Both the position numbers and the translations under genes were made by a program. The notes below the pieces were generated by a model. It saw nothing but the letters and a program-made list of their open reading frames with translations, ran no database searches and was not told the DNA's origin. Shown here one piece after another: positions 1 to 11,065 of a stretch of 64,000 bases of DNA (positions are counted from its first letter, which is position 1; each line of letters opens with the position of its first letter). This DNA comes from Streptomyces sp. NRRL F-6676 (GTDB lineage: Bacteria; Actinomycetota; Actinomycetes; Streptomycetales; Streptomycetaceae), in assembly GCF_000725625.1 (NCBI RefSeq), contig NZ_JOHS01000015.1, forward strand, positions 83,088-147,087, in the 5' to 3' direction.

Positions 1-873
1 AAGGTCCTGCGGCCCGCCGCGCCCGGCAAGGACATCGACATCCGCTCCCCGCACTGGGACGCCAGGGCCACCCCGCCGCTCAACGTCCGCGACCAGACCA
101 TCATCCTCGGCAACACCATCGTGGAGACCGCGCCCCACGTCCGCGCCCGCATCTTCGAGAACGACCTGCTCAAGCCCGCCTTCTACCGCTACTACCAGGA
201 CGGGGCGAACTGGCTGAGCATGCCGCGCCCGGCCCTGGCCCGCGACTCCCTGGACACCGCCTACTTCACCCGCCAGAACCTGGACGTCCGCCGCGCCACC
301 GACGGCGAGAGCGCCGGCGCGATCGAGGGCCTGGGCCTGGAGATGGTCTTCGACGGCGCGCAGTGCATGCGCCTGGGCCGCGACGTCCTTGTCAACGTCG
401 CCAACCACAACCACGAACTCGCCCTGCGCTGGCTAAGGGACAACATCCGCGACCTGCGGTTCCACCGCCTGGACGCCATGGCCGACAACCACATCGACAG
501 CGTCCTGGTCCCGCTGCGCCCCGGCCTGATGCTGCTGCGCTCCCCGGCCTACCTGAAGTACCTGCCCAAGGCCATGCAGTCCTGGGACGTGATCTACGCC
601 CCCGACACCGACGACAGCAACTTCCCGGACTACAGCGACCTCGGCTTCGTCATCCCCATCGGCAGCCGGTACATGGACATCAACCTGCTGTCCATCGACG
701 AGAACACCGTCGTCGTCAACTCCCTGTACCCCGAGCTGATCGAGGTCCTGGAGCGCCGGGGGTTCACCGTCGTCCCGGTCCGCCACCGCCACCGGCGGCT
801 GTTCGGCGGCGGCTTCCACTGCTTCACCCTCGACACCGTCCGCCGCGGCGGCCCCGAGGACTACCTCAGCTAA
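1..873 (+). CDS. amidinotransferase (glycine amidinotransferase/StrB1 family), 5' end outside window
   Basis: The frame is open from base 1 and ends at TAA 871-873, so only the last 290 residues are visible. The family moves the amidino group of L-arginine onto an acceptor amine through a cysteine adduct. The hallmarks are present: RDQTIILGNTIVET near the visible start, the FDGAQCMRLGRD segment with the catalytic Asp region, catalytic His in NHIDSVL (visible residue 164), and catalytic Cys in GGGFHCFTLD (visible residue 274). The similarity is to eukaryotic/bacterial AGAT and to StrB1-type inosamine-phosphate amidinotransferases; the acceptor cannot be told from sequence. It is the first visible gene of a rightward operon with the oxygenase and HDO genes downstream, so it probably installs the guanidine those enzymes act on (inference). 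Confidence 0.9.
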   Translation, partial: KVLRPAAPGKDIDIRSPHWDARATPPLNVRDQTIILGNTIVETAPHVRARIFENDLLKPAFYRYYQDGANWLSMPRPALARDSLDTAYFTRQNLDVRRATDGESAGAIEGLGLEMVFDGAQCMRLGRDVLVNVANHNHELALRWLRDNIRDLRFHRLDAMADNHIDSVLVPLRPGLMLLRSPAYLKYLPKAMQSWDVIYAPDTDDSNFPDYSDLGFVIPIGSRYMDINLLSIDENTVVVNSLYPELIEVLERRGFTVVPVRHRHRRLFGGGFHCFTLDTVRRGGPEDYLS

Positions 874-923
874 GCCCGGCGCCCCCGAACACGGCACTCC
901 GCCCCGACGTCAGGAGATCCTTG

Positions 924-2246
924 ATGGACACCGCCTACCCCTGGCCGCCCGACCAGACCTTCTGGACCAGCACCTTCCCCGACCACACCACCGGACGGAC
1001 CACGCCCTTCCTGTTCAAGGGCATCATCCCCGCCACGGCGGCCGGCCCCGACGACGTCCTGGCAGGGTTCGAGGCCATCCGCCGGGCCCACGCCGCCGGC
1101 ACCGACATCAAGGCGCACGCCCGCGTCTACGTCGGCGAGGACCGCCGCGACGACCTCCTGCCCCAGGCGCTGACCGCCCCGTCCTGGGACGGAGGCGTGG
1201 ACGCCTTCGTGCCGTGGATGCAGAACCTCGCCGCCGCCGAGCGGTTCTCCCTGGTCATCAACAACCTGGAGACCGTCAGCCCCGCCCTCGCCGCCGGCCT
1301 CGGCACCTTCCTCAAGACCCTCATCGACGGGTGGGGCCTGCCGCTGGGCGGCGCCGAACAGGTCGCCTTCGCCGGGAACTACGCGGGCACCGCCTTCGGG
1401 ATCCACGAGGGCTACGAGGACGCCTTCCTCGTCCACCTCGGCCCCAACGCCAAGAACTTCTACTGCTGGCCGGCCGAGCAGTACGAGAAGCTCACCGGCG
1501 GCAAGGAGCCCACCTACGGCGACTACCGCGCGCTGCTGGAGGAAGCCGAGCACTTCCTGCTGGAGCCGGGCGACGCCCTCTTCCTGCCCCGCCGGGTCTT
1601 CCACGTCGGCACCCAGGACACCTTCTCCGTCTCGGTGGCCATGCCGCTGTACACCTACCCGTACGCGCAGATCCTGCAGAGCCGCATCATCCCGGACGTC
1701 CTCGCCGACCTGGCCGGTGACGGGCCCGACGACCCGCTCAACGAGCCCTCCGCGATGGCGGACACGGCCACGGGGCCCGGCGCCGTCGCCGACCGGCTGG
1801 CCGGCGTCGGCCGCGAACTGCTGACCGTCGCCGCCGACCGCGTCCGCGGCGCCGCCGGCCGGCACGCCGAGCAGCGGTGGGCCACGCTGCTGAGCAACGG
1901 CGGCTGGGAACTCGTCGAGGGCGACCTCTCCCGCCAGGAAGCCGCGGACGCCTTCGACCCCGAGCAGGTCACGCCGGGCGCCAGCATCCGCGTGATCGCC
2001 CCCTACCAGGTGACCACCCTGCTCGACGACGGCGACTCCCACCAGGTCCTGCTGCGCGGCCACCAGCCGGGGATCGCTCTCGACGGCGCGGGCCTGGACC
2101 GGGACACCGTCACCGCCCTCAACCGCGGCGACACCCTCGTCCTGCCCGACAACGCCGAACTCCTGACGGCCGTCCGCGCCCTGGGAGCCACCGGCGGCCT
2201 GCACCTGACCCCCCGCCCCTCCGACCTCAAGGACGCCGACGCATGA
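924..2246 (+). CDS. JmjC/cupin_4-like oxygenase with HxG in place of HxD
   Basis: A 440-residue protein; ATG 924 is preceded by AGGAG at 912-916. The fold signature is a JmjC/cupin_4 core at about residues 145-240: FGIHEGYEDAFLVHLG, then K177 (the usual 2-oxoglutarate lysine position) and the distal FLPRRVFHVGT with H227. In JmjC enzymes the first motif is HxD/E. Here the aligned triplet is H161-E162-G163, so the carboxylate ligand is missing, as in Fe/2OG halogenases. Residues 250-440 form an uncharacterised C-terminal region. The stop codon overlaps the next ATG (ATGA, 2243-2246), so it is coupled to the HDO gene. Substrate unknown; a guanidino or amino acid derived compound is inferred from neighbours. 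It could instead be a catalytically dead scaffold. Confidence 0.8.
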   Translation: MDTAYPWPPDQTFWTSTFPDHTTGRTTPFLFKGIIPATAAGPDDVLAGFEAIRRAHAAGTDIKAHARVYVGEDRRDDLLPQALTAPSWDGGVDAFVPWMQNLAAAERFSLVINNLETVSPALAAGLGTFLKTLIDGWGLPLGGAEQVAFAGNYAGTAFGIHEGYEDAFLVHLGPNAKNFYCWPAEQYEKLTGGKEPTYGDYRALLEEAEHFLLEPGDALFLPRRVFHVGTQDTFSVSVAMPLYTYPYAQILQSRIIPDVLADLAGDGPDDPLNEPSAMADTATGPGAVADRLAGVGRELLTVAADRVRGAAGRHAEQRWATLLSNGGWELVEGDLSRQEAADAFDPEQVTPGASIRVIAPYQVTTLLDDGDSHQVLLRGHQPGIALDGAGLDRDTVTALNRGDTLVLPDNAELLTAVRALGATGGLHLTPRPSDLKDADA

Positions 2247-3073
2247 CACCCGACAACAGCCTCGTCCAGGCCTACCTGAAGGCCCACCCCGAGACGCAGA
2301 GCGCCGTCAACGGCACCCTGCTGGGCAACTTCACCTCCGGAACCGCCCTGGTCACCGCGCACCTGGCCCCGCTGGTCGACTGGGTGTACGCGCGGATCGC
2401 CGAGAAGGTCGGCGCCGCCGACCTCAACGAGCGCCAGGCCCGGATGTACATCGAGGAACTCTCGGTGTTCGCCCGCTACAACGCCCAGTACCTCAAGGCG
2501 GCCGCCACCGCCGTGGAGGGCTACTGCCCTGAGCTCGCCCACGAGCTGCGCCGCAACCACCTGGAGGAGGGCGGCGAGCGCGGCAAGGTGCCCGCGCACT
2601 ACGTCCTCTACACCAACGCGCTCCTCTCCGACCTCGGCCTGCTCGTCAACGGCCACGTGCCCGCCCCCGAGACCGAGACGCTGGTCAACCTCCACCAGTG
2701 GATGGTCGGCTCGCACATGCCCAGCCACATCGCCGGCGCCTACTACGCCACCGAGGCCGTGGCGATCGCCGAGACCGAGATCCTGCGCGACATCACCAAC
2801 CGCTACGGCGAGCTGACCATCGGCCGCAGCGGCAGCGAGCTCAAGGCCCTGCACTACTACTACGAACTCCACCTCGACGACGAGCACGAGGCCGCCCAGG
2901 TCGGCGGCATGAGCGTCGAGGCCGCCCACATCGAGGGCCTGGCGAGGTTCATCAAGGAGAGTGAAACCTTCCACATCGACCTGCCCCAGGCCCTCGACGG
3001 CTGGCTGACGATCACGGAGGGGATGACACACTGGTGGGCTCAACTGGCCCACCGCGCCTCGGAGATGAACTGA
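2243..3073 (+). CDS. heme-oxygenase-like diiron oxidase (HDO superfamily)
   Basis: A 276-residue all-helical protein of the iron-containing redox enzyme / HDO group, which includes UndA, BesC, CADD and the central domain of SznF. Candidate metal ligands are visible: E108/E109 in RNHLEEGG, H119 in PAHYVLY, E171/E176 in the YYATEAVAIAETE helix, and the H210-LDDE-H215 motif of the last core helix. Members use O2 for N-hydroxylation, C-C cleavage or desaturation of small amines. Start ATG 2243 overlaps the upstream stop. The end TGATG (3071-3075) couples it to the GFA gene. A second, decayed copy of its 3' end lies at 20241-20303. Sitting beside an amidinotransferase it may oxidise a guanidine, recalling SznF (inference). 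Confidence 0.85.
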   Translation: MTPDNSLVQAYLKAHPETQSAVNGTLLGNFTSGTALVTAHLAPLVDWVYARIAEKVGAADLNERQARMYIEELSVFARYNAQYLKAAATAVEGYCPELAHELRRNHLEEGGERGKVPAHYVLYTNALLSDLGLLVNGHVPAPETETLVNLHQWMVGSHMPSHIAGAYYATEAVAIAETEILRDITNRYGELTIGRSGSELKALHYYYELHLDDEHEAAQVGGMSVEAAHIEGLARFIKESETFHIDLPQALDGWLTITEGMTHWWAQLAHRASEMN

Positions 3074-3198
3074 TGAACGCCACCCCCGACATCGTCGCCG
3101 CCGCCCAGGAGCGATCCGGCGGATGCCTGTGCGGAAAGATCCGCTTCACCGTCAAGGGTGAGGCCGTCTATCCGCACCTGTGCTTCCCTGATGATTGA
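3073..3198 (+). pseudogene. GFA/CENP-V-family protein, 5' fragment (gene split by transposon)
   Basis: ATG 3073 starts 35 native codons (to 3177) of a GFA-family Zn protein, including the first CxC zinc motif GGCLCGKIRF. At 3178 the family sequence stops and six further codons run into transposon-end DNA before TGA 3196-3198. The missing remainder is at 21125-21454. Joining 3177 to 21125 gives ...VYPH + TCSCRHC... in frame, matching FPHTCECVHC of the intact paralogue at 20304-20744. The rejoined protein would be 144 residues against 146 for the paralogue. GFA proteins were named for glutathione-dependent formaldehyde activation, but most members have no proven activity. The gene was the fourth of the operon. 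Confidence 0.9.
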
Positions 3199-3207
3199 GT
3201 GAGTTCA
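3184..3207 (+). repeat. left terminal inverted repeat of the transposon
   Basis: TTCCCTG followed by a looser match to the inverted right end (shared pattern TTCCCTGnnnAnTGnnTGnGTTCA). It immediately follows the broken GFA frame. A perfect 6-bp stem (GTGAGT 3199-3204 / ACTCAC 3212-3217) lies just inside it and could serve as a recombinase binding site. Confidence 0.7.
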
Positions 3208-3228
3208 AGGGACTCACAGGGGTGGCAG

Positions 3229-4779
3229 ATGGACGAGTGGTGGTTGGTGTTCGTGCCGGATTCGGAGCGGTGGGGGCCGCTGCCGAAGGAGGGGGTGCTG
3301 GGGGTCCGCGACTTGCCGGCAGCGGTGGCCGCGGTAGGGCTTCAGCCGGGCGATCCGGTCTTTGTACGGCCTGATTTCGTGGTCGATCCCGAGCTGCTGG
3401 AATTCGTGCTCTCCTCGGAATTCCATCCTCTGGAGCGGGAAACTCGGCGGAACTACGCGCTGGATATCCGGCTGTTGCTGACTTGGTTGTGGCGACGCGG
3501 GATCCCGTGGCGGCAGGCGACCGAGAGCGACTTGCGCGCGTATAGGGAATTTCGGTGCGACTCGCCACTCAACCCAAGCCGAATCAGCGGGACGAAGTGG
3601 GATCGGGAAGCGTCGGCTTTCACACGGCTCTACCGGTGGGCGAAGGTCACGCCACTGCCGGTGGACAGCCAGCGCCGGGTGGACCGCGCAGCGGACGCCC
3701 GCAGCTCCCGAGTGTCGTGGCTGACACCGCGGACCTGGGGTCTTTGGCAGGACGTGGGCCTTCGCCGCCTCGGTCCCGACGGGGCACCGGTGCCGGGCTG
3801 GGACGGGCGGACCGAGCTTCGGAATACCTCGTTCGTCGGGTTCACACTCAGCTCGGGACTGCGGAGGCAGGAATCCGGCGCCATCTTGACGTTCGAAGTG
3901 CCGGCCCGCCCGCTGCGCTCGGGCCGCTACTGCCACGGGCAGATGGCCAGAGCGCTGTCACGGTCAAAGCGAGATCGGACCTTCTACGCGTCCGTCGAAT
4001 CATTGCGCCAGGTCAGCGCCTACGCGGAGTCGGAGCGGGCCTGGGCCGTCGCACGGGCGCAAGCCCAGGGGCGCTACGAGAAGTTGCCGCTGATGCGGCT
4101 GATCACGAAGGTCACGACGGGCCTCACCCCAAGGGTCCACTGGGTCAACCGCGACGGCGTCCCAGGGCGACATGACCTGAGCCTGCTCGACTGGCGCGAG
4201 CGGCAGTGGCTGTTCATCGAGGGACCACAGGGCCCGGAGCCGGCGTGGCTGTGGATGACCGAGCAGGGCATGCCCATGCTGCCGGACCGCTGGAACACCG
4301 TGTTCCGGCAGGCCAACCAACGCTGCGAACAGGCTCTGCTGACCCCGGAAGAACGAGAGACGCCCCGGCTGCTCCGGGTCGCGGAGATCCGCGGGAAGGT
4401 CCCGTACGCGACACCCCACTCCATGCGGCACTCGATGGCGCTCTACATGTTGATCCTGCTCAACGAGCTGATGGACAAGAAGTACGGGCTGACCGCCGCA
4501 GACCGGCGCGACTTCGCCCAGCTCTACGGCGACCCGTGGTGGCTGGTCAAGACCTTGTTGGGGCACAAGGACGTTGAGACGACGAAGGAGCACTACCTTC
4601 GTCCGGTCATGCATCTGCAGCTGGAGTCGATCCTCGCCTTCGACACCGAGGACGAGCACGGTGAGATGGACGAGACGAAGGACCTGAACGGTCTGTTCGC
4701 CCGGCTGGCCCGGGAGACTTCCGGGATCCAGGACATCGAGCGGCTGGTCGAGGCCCGGCCCGTCGCGGCGGCATCGTGA
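3229..4779 (+). CDS. tyrosine recombinase (TnpA-like), first gene of the transposition module
   Basis: A 516-residue site-specific recombinase of the phage-integrase family. Catalytic residues: Arg in SSGLRRQESG, HxxR in PHSMRHSMALYM, then LLGHKDVETTKEHYL with the late His and the nucleophilic Tyr. The N-terminal half (about residues 60-140) is the core-binding domain. I chose ATG 3229 because AGGGGTGG (3218-3225) precedes it; an in-frame GTG at 3199 is possible but lies inside the terminal repeat and hairpin. Its stop overlaps the GTG of the next gene (GTGA, 4776-4779), so the module is translated as a unit. With the next genes it should catalyse excision and insertion of the element. Confidence 0.9.
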   Translation: MDEWWLVFVPDSERWGPLPKEGVLGVRDLPAAVAAVGLQPGDPVFVRPDFVVDPELLEFVLSSEFHPLERETRRNYALDIRLLLTWLWRRGIPWRQATESDLRAYREFRCDSPLNPSRISGTKWDREASAFTRLYRWAKVTPLPVDSQRRVDRAADARSSRVSWLTPRTWGLWQDVGLRRLGPDGAPVPGWDGRTELRNTSFVGFTLSSGLRRQESGAILTFEVPARPLRSGRYCHGQMARALSRSKRDRTFYASVESLRQVSAYAESERAWAVARAQAQGRYEKLPLMRLITKVTTGLTPRVHWVNRDGVPGRHDLSLLDWRERQWLFIEGPQGPEPAWLWMTEQGMPMLPDRWNTVFRQANQRCEQALLTPEERETPRLLRVAEIRGKVPYATPHSMRHSMALYMLILLNELMDKKYGLTAADRRDFAQLYGDPWWLVKTLLGHKDVETTKEHYLRPVMHLQLESILAFDTEDEHGEMDETKDLNGLFARLARETSGIQDIERLVEARPVAAAS

Positions 4780-6505
4780 GTGGGCGGGGCCGCCGGGCGG
4801 TCCTGCCGCCGCCGGACTTCCAGGCAACCGAGCGGATAGCCGCCGACGGGCTGCAGGTCACCGTGCTGAACAAGGAAGGCTTCAGGCGCGTCTTCGACTT
4901 CGCCGCGATCACCGTGCCCCAGCCGATGCGCTCCTCCCTTGCGCGAGCGTTCGCTGCGCAGTCCATGGGGTGGAACAGCCACGCGAGCGGTGAGTCGTAC
5001 TGGCGGTCCATTGAGGTCTTCGCCCGGTTCCTCAAGGCGCAGGGCCACCCGGCCGACGATCTCGGCGACCTCACCTCGGCCACGCTCCGGCTCTGGCGCA
5101 ACAACCACAAGGACACCCCCGGCGGGCGCGAGGCCCTGGCCAAGATCCGTACGTTGCTGAAGCGCGAGCCGCGGCTGGCGCAGGGCCTGGCCGCCGAGGA
5201 GCTGGCCCGCCCCGTTCCGAAGAAGGGCAAGCCCTCCAAGCAGTCCTACCGGCCATCGGAGCGCGACCAGGTGCTGCTGGCCGCCGAACGGCAGTTCCGG
5301 GCCGCGCTGCTGCGGATCCGGGAGAACACCGCGCTGCTCGCCCGCTACCAGTCGGGCGCACTGGACCCGGACAGCCGTGACTGGAGGATCGGGGCGGTCC
5401 TCGAGTGCGTCGCCGCCACGGGCGAACTGCCCGGATACCCGGACAAAGAGGGGAAGGTCTACACCCGAGCCGAAGGGCTGCTGCGCGGAAAGAACCGCGG
5501 GAAGACGACGGGTCGGCTGTTCCTGAGCCGGGCGGAGCTGACGGCCCTGGCCGTGATGATGACGGACCGCTACGGCTGGAATCTGTCGGTCTACGACCGT
5601 CTGCACGTGCCCGTCATCACCCCTTCCGCGGGAGAGACTGCCACGGTCACCTACGAGGTCCTGGTGGAGAAGCGCCGCTCGGGCGAGGGCCGCTGGTTCG
5701 ACACGGAGAACTACACCGACTCCGGCGCGGACTCGCCCGGCCGGCTCATCACCCAGGCCCTGGAAGCCACGCAGCACGGGCGAGCCCTGGCCGCTGCCCT
5801 GTCGCCTGGCCACGACCTGCTGATGGTCGCGCGCAACCGGCGCCGTACCGACGTGGACTCCAACCTGGACCGGCCCCGGAACGTCGGCCCGCTGTGCTTC
5901 GGGGTGTCCAAGGCCGACGCACGAGTCTGGGCGAGAAGTCACAAGATCGGCTCGCCCTTCCAACGCGCCCGCAGGACCACCATCACCACCACGGGCAAGC
6001 CACTGCAGCACAAACGCGGCACCCACGAGAGCGTCTACGTCCTGCCCGACGAGAACGTCCAGGAGGCCGCGGTCGACGTGATCGCGGCCGGCGCCGAGGA
6101 AGCCCTCGAACAGGCCCGCGACTACACCTTCAAGGGGCGGCTCACGGACGCGGCCGACGCGACTCACCAGGAGACCGCGACCGCGGGCTGCGCGGACGAG
6201 GAGACCAGCCCCTGGCCGGACCCGAGCGGGGGCTGCGGCGCCGACTTCCTGCTCTGCCTGTCCTGCGAGAACTCCCGGGTCCACACCGGCCACCACCCGC
6301 GCCTCGCGCTGCTGCGCCGCCAGTTGATATCGCTCCGCTCCAGCTGGCCGGAGAAACTCTGGCGAAAGCGATGGGACGAGCACCTCCAGCGACTCGATGA
6401 CCTGCGGACGAAGGTCAACGAGAGCACCTGGGACGCCGCTCTGGCCCGCATCACCGACCGCGACCACATGATCGTCGACCACCTGCTCAAGGGAGACCTC
6501 GCCCC

Positions 6506-6509
<4 letters not shown>
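4776..6509 (+). CDS. tyrosine-recombinase-like protein (second of trio), divergent catalytic domain
   Basis: A 577-residue protein, GTG start overlapping the previous stop. The N-terminal part has an integrase core-binding look (SYWRSIEVFARFLKAQGH around residues 70-90). The usual RHRY boxes are poorly kept: near residue 410 RARRTT then LQHKRGTHESVY could stand for box II Arg, the late His and the Tyr, but box I Arg is not evident to me. A Cys-rich stretch (GCADEE...GGCGADFLLCLSCE, about 475-500) may bind zinc. The family is the middle partner of trio or Tn554-type recombinase operons; a structural, accessory or strand-specific role is likely. It overlaps the next gene by GTGA at 6506-6509. 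Confidence 0.75.
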
Positions 6510-9051
<2,542 letters not shown>

Positions 9052-9062
9052 AGAGAGCGGGC

Positions 9063-9267
9063 CGTCACGCGGCGACGCCGAGCTCCTCGCGGGGGGACGA
9101 ACTCGCGGACGGCCGGCTTGCGCCGCCAGTGGGCGAGGGCGCCATTGAACTCGCGGACGTAGTCCTTGGCCTGGCTCGACTGGACGCGGGCGAGAATGTC
9201 GACGGACCAGTTGCCGAGCTCGAGGGGCCGCCCGGAGCTTCCGGACGGCCCCGCCTGGGAGTGTTGC
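9063..9267 (-). pseudogene. possible gene remnant behind arsT
   Basis: Directly after the arsT stop, one leftward frame reads about 45 codons with ordinary protein composition (GNWSVDILARVQSSQAK, then DYVREFNGALAHWRRKPAVR) but has no start. A one-base shift at a C-run near 9090 would continue it to a TGA. I do not recognise the family. It looks like the tail of a gene lost when the recombinase module and the ars cassette came together, but it could also be chance. Confidence 0.3.
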
Positions 9268-10242
9268 TCAGGCCGGGACAGCAGCGGTTGCAGGCTCGGT
9301 TTCGGCCGTGCCGCGGGCGGCGAGGTAGCGCTCGGCGTCTAGGGCGGCTGCCGCGCCGGTGCCTGCGGCGGTGATGGCCTGGCGGTAGGTGTGGTCGACG
9401 ACGTCGCCGGCGGCGAACACCCCGGGCAGGCTTGTCCGCGTCGTCGGGGAGGCCACCTGGATGTAGCCCTCGCCGTCGAGGTCGAGCTGGCCGGTGAACA
9501 GCTCGGTGCGCGGGTCGTGGCCGATGGCGATGAACAGCCCCGTGACATCGAGGTCGCGGGTGGCGCCGGTGAAGACGCCGCGCAGGACGACGCCGCCGAG
9601 CATGCCGTTCGTCTCCTTGATCTCGGCGATCTCGCTGTCGAAAGCGAAGGAGATCTTGTCGTCGGCGAACGCCCGGTCCTGCATGACCTTGGAGGCGCGC
9701 AGGGTGGAGCGGCGGTGGACGACGGTGACGGAGCGGGCGAAGCGGGTGAGGAAGGTGGCTTCTTCCATGGCGGTGTCGCCGCCGCCGACCACGACGATGT
9801 CGCGGTCGCGGAAGAAGAACCCGTCGCAGGTCGCACACCAGGACACCCCGCGACCGGACAGCTCGTCCTCGTGAGGCAGGCCGAGCTTGCGGTAGCCGGA
9901 GCCGGTGGCGATGATCACCGTCTTCGCACGGTGGACGGTGCCTGCGGAGTCGGTGAGCAGCTTGATGTCGCCGGTGAGGTCCACCTCGACGATGTCGTCG
10001 TCGATCATCTCGGCGCCGAACTTCTCGGCCTGGGCCCGCATGTTGTCCATCAGCACGGGGCCGTCGACGCCCTCGGGGAAGCCGGGGAAGTTCTCGACCT
10101 CGGTCGTGGTGGTCAGCGAGCCGCCGACGAAGATGGAGCTGCCGAACAGCAGGGGCTTCAGCTGGGCGCGGGCGGTGTAGAGGGCGGCGGTGTATCCGGC
10201 GGGGCCGGAGCCGATGATGACGACCTCGCGTATCTCGCTCAC
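9268..10242 (-). CDS. arsT: thioredoxin reductase (ArsT)
   Basis: A 324-residue low-Mr thioredoxin reductase. N-terminal FAD site IIGSGPAGYTAALYTARA, redox-active WCATCDG (C136/C139), NADPH site VVGGGDTAMEEATFL, and the C-terminal FAD motif GVFAAGDVVDHTYRQAITAAG. It supplies reducing power, via thioredoxin, to the neighbouring thioredoxin-linked arsenate reductase; the same arsC-arsT pairing is known from the arsRBOCT system of a Streptomyces linear plasmid. GTG 10242 overlaps the arsC stop (GTGA). No thioredoxin gene is present in the window. Confidence 0.95.
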   Translation of the reverse strand: MSEIREVVIIGSGPAGYTAALYTARAQLKPLLFGSSIFVGGSLTTTTEVENFPGFPEGVDGPVLMDNMRAQAEKFGAEMIDDDIVEVDLTGDIKLLTDSAGTVHRAKTVIIATGSGYRKLGLPHEDELSGRGVSWCATCDGFFFRDRDIVVVGGGDTAMEEATFLTRFARSVTVVHRRSTLRASKVMQDRAFADDKISFAFDSEIAEIKETNGMLGGVVLRGVFTGATRDLDVTGLFIAIGHDPRTELFTGQLDLDGEGYIQVASPTTRTSLPGVFAAGDVVDHTYRQAITAAGTGAAAALDAERYLAARGTAETEPATAAVPA

Positions 10243-10661
10243 GCCGTCGCCTCCGGCTTGGCGGGGGCGATCTCGGCGATCAGGCCCTCGACCAGGGTCT
10301 TGATCTCGTCGCGGATCGGGCGCACGGCCTCGACGCCCTGGCCGGCCGGGTCCTCCAGCTTCCAGTCCAGGTAGCGCTTGCCGGGGAAGACCGGGCAGGT
10401 GTCGCCGCAGCCCATGGTGATGCAGACGTCCGACTCGCGGACCGCGTCGACGGTGAGGATCTTCGGCGTCTCCTTGGAGATGTCGATGCCGATCTCGGCC
10501 ATGGCCTCCACGGCGGCCGGGTTGACCTGATCGCCGGGGTTGGACCCGGCGGAGCGGACCTCGACGCGGTCCCCCGCCAGGTGGGTCAGCCACGCGGCGG
10601 CCATCTGGGAGCGGCCGGCGTTGTGGACGCAGACGAACAGGACGGACGGCTTGTCAGCCAT
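10239..10661 (-). CDS. arsC: arsenate reductase, thioredoxin-linked LMW-phosphatase type
   Basis: A 140-residue cytosolic arsenate reductase. The P-loop CVHNAGR gives CX5R (C11, R17). The redox relay cysteines are C80, C85 and C89 in DVCITMGCGDTCPVFPG, as in thioredoxin-coupled ArsC. It converts arsenate to arsenite for export by the adjacent Acr3 pump. ATG 10661 is preferred: it keeps the family length and has a purine-rich leader upstream; an upstream in-frame start at 10685 would add eight poorly conserved residues. It is transcribed away from arsR across a 95-bp control region. Confidence 0.95.
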   Translation of the reverse strand: MADKPSVLFVCVHNAGRSQMAAAWLTHLAGDRVEVRSAGSNPGDQVNPAAVEAMAEIGIDISKETPKILTVDAVRESDVCITMGCGDTCPVFPGKRYLDWKLEDPAGQGVEAVRPIRDEIKTLVEGLIAEIAPAKPEATA

Positions 10662-10756
10662 GGTGATCGTTCTCTCTCGTCGCATGGCGGAACCCAGCCG
10701 CCAATGACTTCAGCCCCCGCTGGTATCAGCGAGTGGTGATGTGAGAGTATCAGTGC
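10662..10756. promoter_or_regulatory. divergent arsC/arsR control region with ArsR-type operator candidates
   Basis: This 95-bp gap must hold both promoters. It contains the dyad GCTGGTATCAGC (10719-10730), and the word GTATCAG recurs at 10745-10751. A second repeated word, TGACTTCAG, occurs at 10705 and again at the arsR start. These are the best candidates for binding by the adjacent ArsR; exact operator assignment is inference. Confidence 0.5.
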
Positions 10757-11065
10757 ATGCTGACTTCAGTCGATCCTGACGTGATCCGGGTGCTGGGCGA
10801 TCCGCTCCGCCTGAAGATCGTGACCCTGCTGGCGCGCGAGACGCTCTGCACGACGCACCTGGTCGAGGAGACCGGAGCCAAGCAGACCAACCTGTCCAAC
10901 CACATGAAGGTGCTGCGCGAGGCCGGGATCGTGGAGACCGAGCCCTGCGGCCGCTTCACCTACTACAAGCTCAAGCCCGAGGTCCTGGCCGGCCTGTCCG
11001 AGCAGTTTGCCGAGCTCGCCGCCTCCGCCCGCACCGCCGCCGAGAACAAGAGGGCCTGCCCGTGA
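10757..11065 (+). CDS. arsR: ArsR-family arsenic-responsive repressor
   Basis: A 102-residue winged-helix repressor (VIRVLGDPLRLKIVTLLAR; recognition helix TNLSNHMKVLREAG; wing RFTYYKL). Candidate As(III) thiols are C31 at the start of the sensing helix (ETLCTTHL), C64 (TEPCGRF) and a Cys close to the C-terminus; the classic CxC pair is reduced to one Cys in the first position. It stops in a GTGA overlap with acr3, so repressor and pump are co-translated, and it is divergent from arsC-arsT. Confidence 0.93.
   Translation: MLTSVDPDVIRVLGDPLRLKIVTLLARETLCTTHLVEETGAKQTNLSNHMKVLREAGIVETEPCGRFTYYKLKPEVLAGLSEQFAELAASARTAAENKRACP

Noticed and set aside
924..2246. Calling the HxG cupin a halogenase
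   Set aside because: The motif is suggestive, but the fold is JmjC/cupin_4, where halogenation is not established as far as I know; recorded only as a hypothesis.
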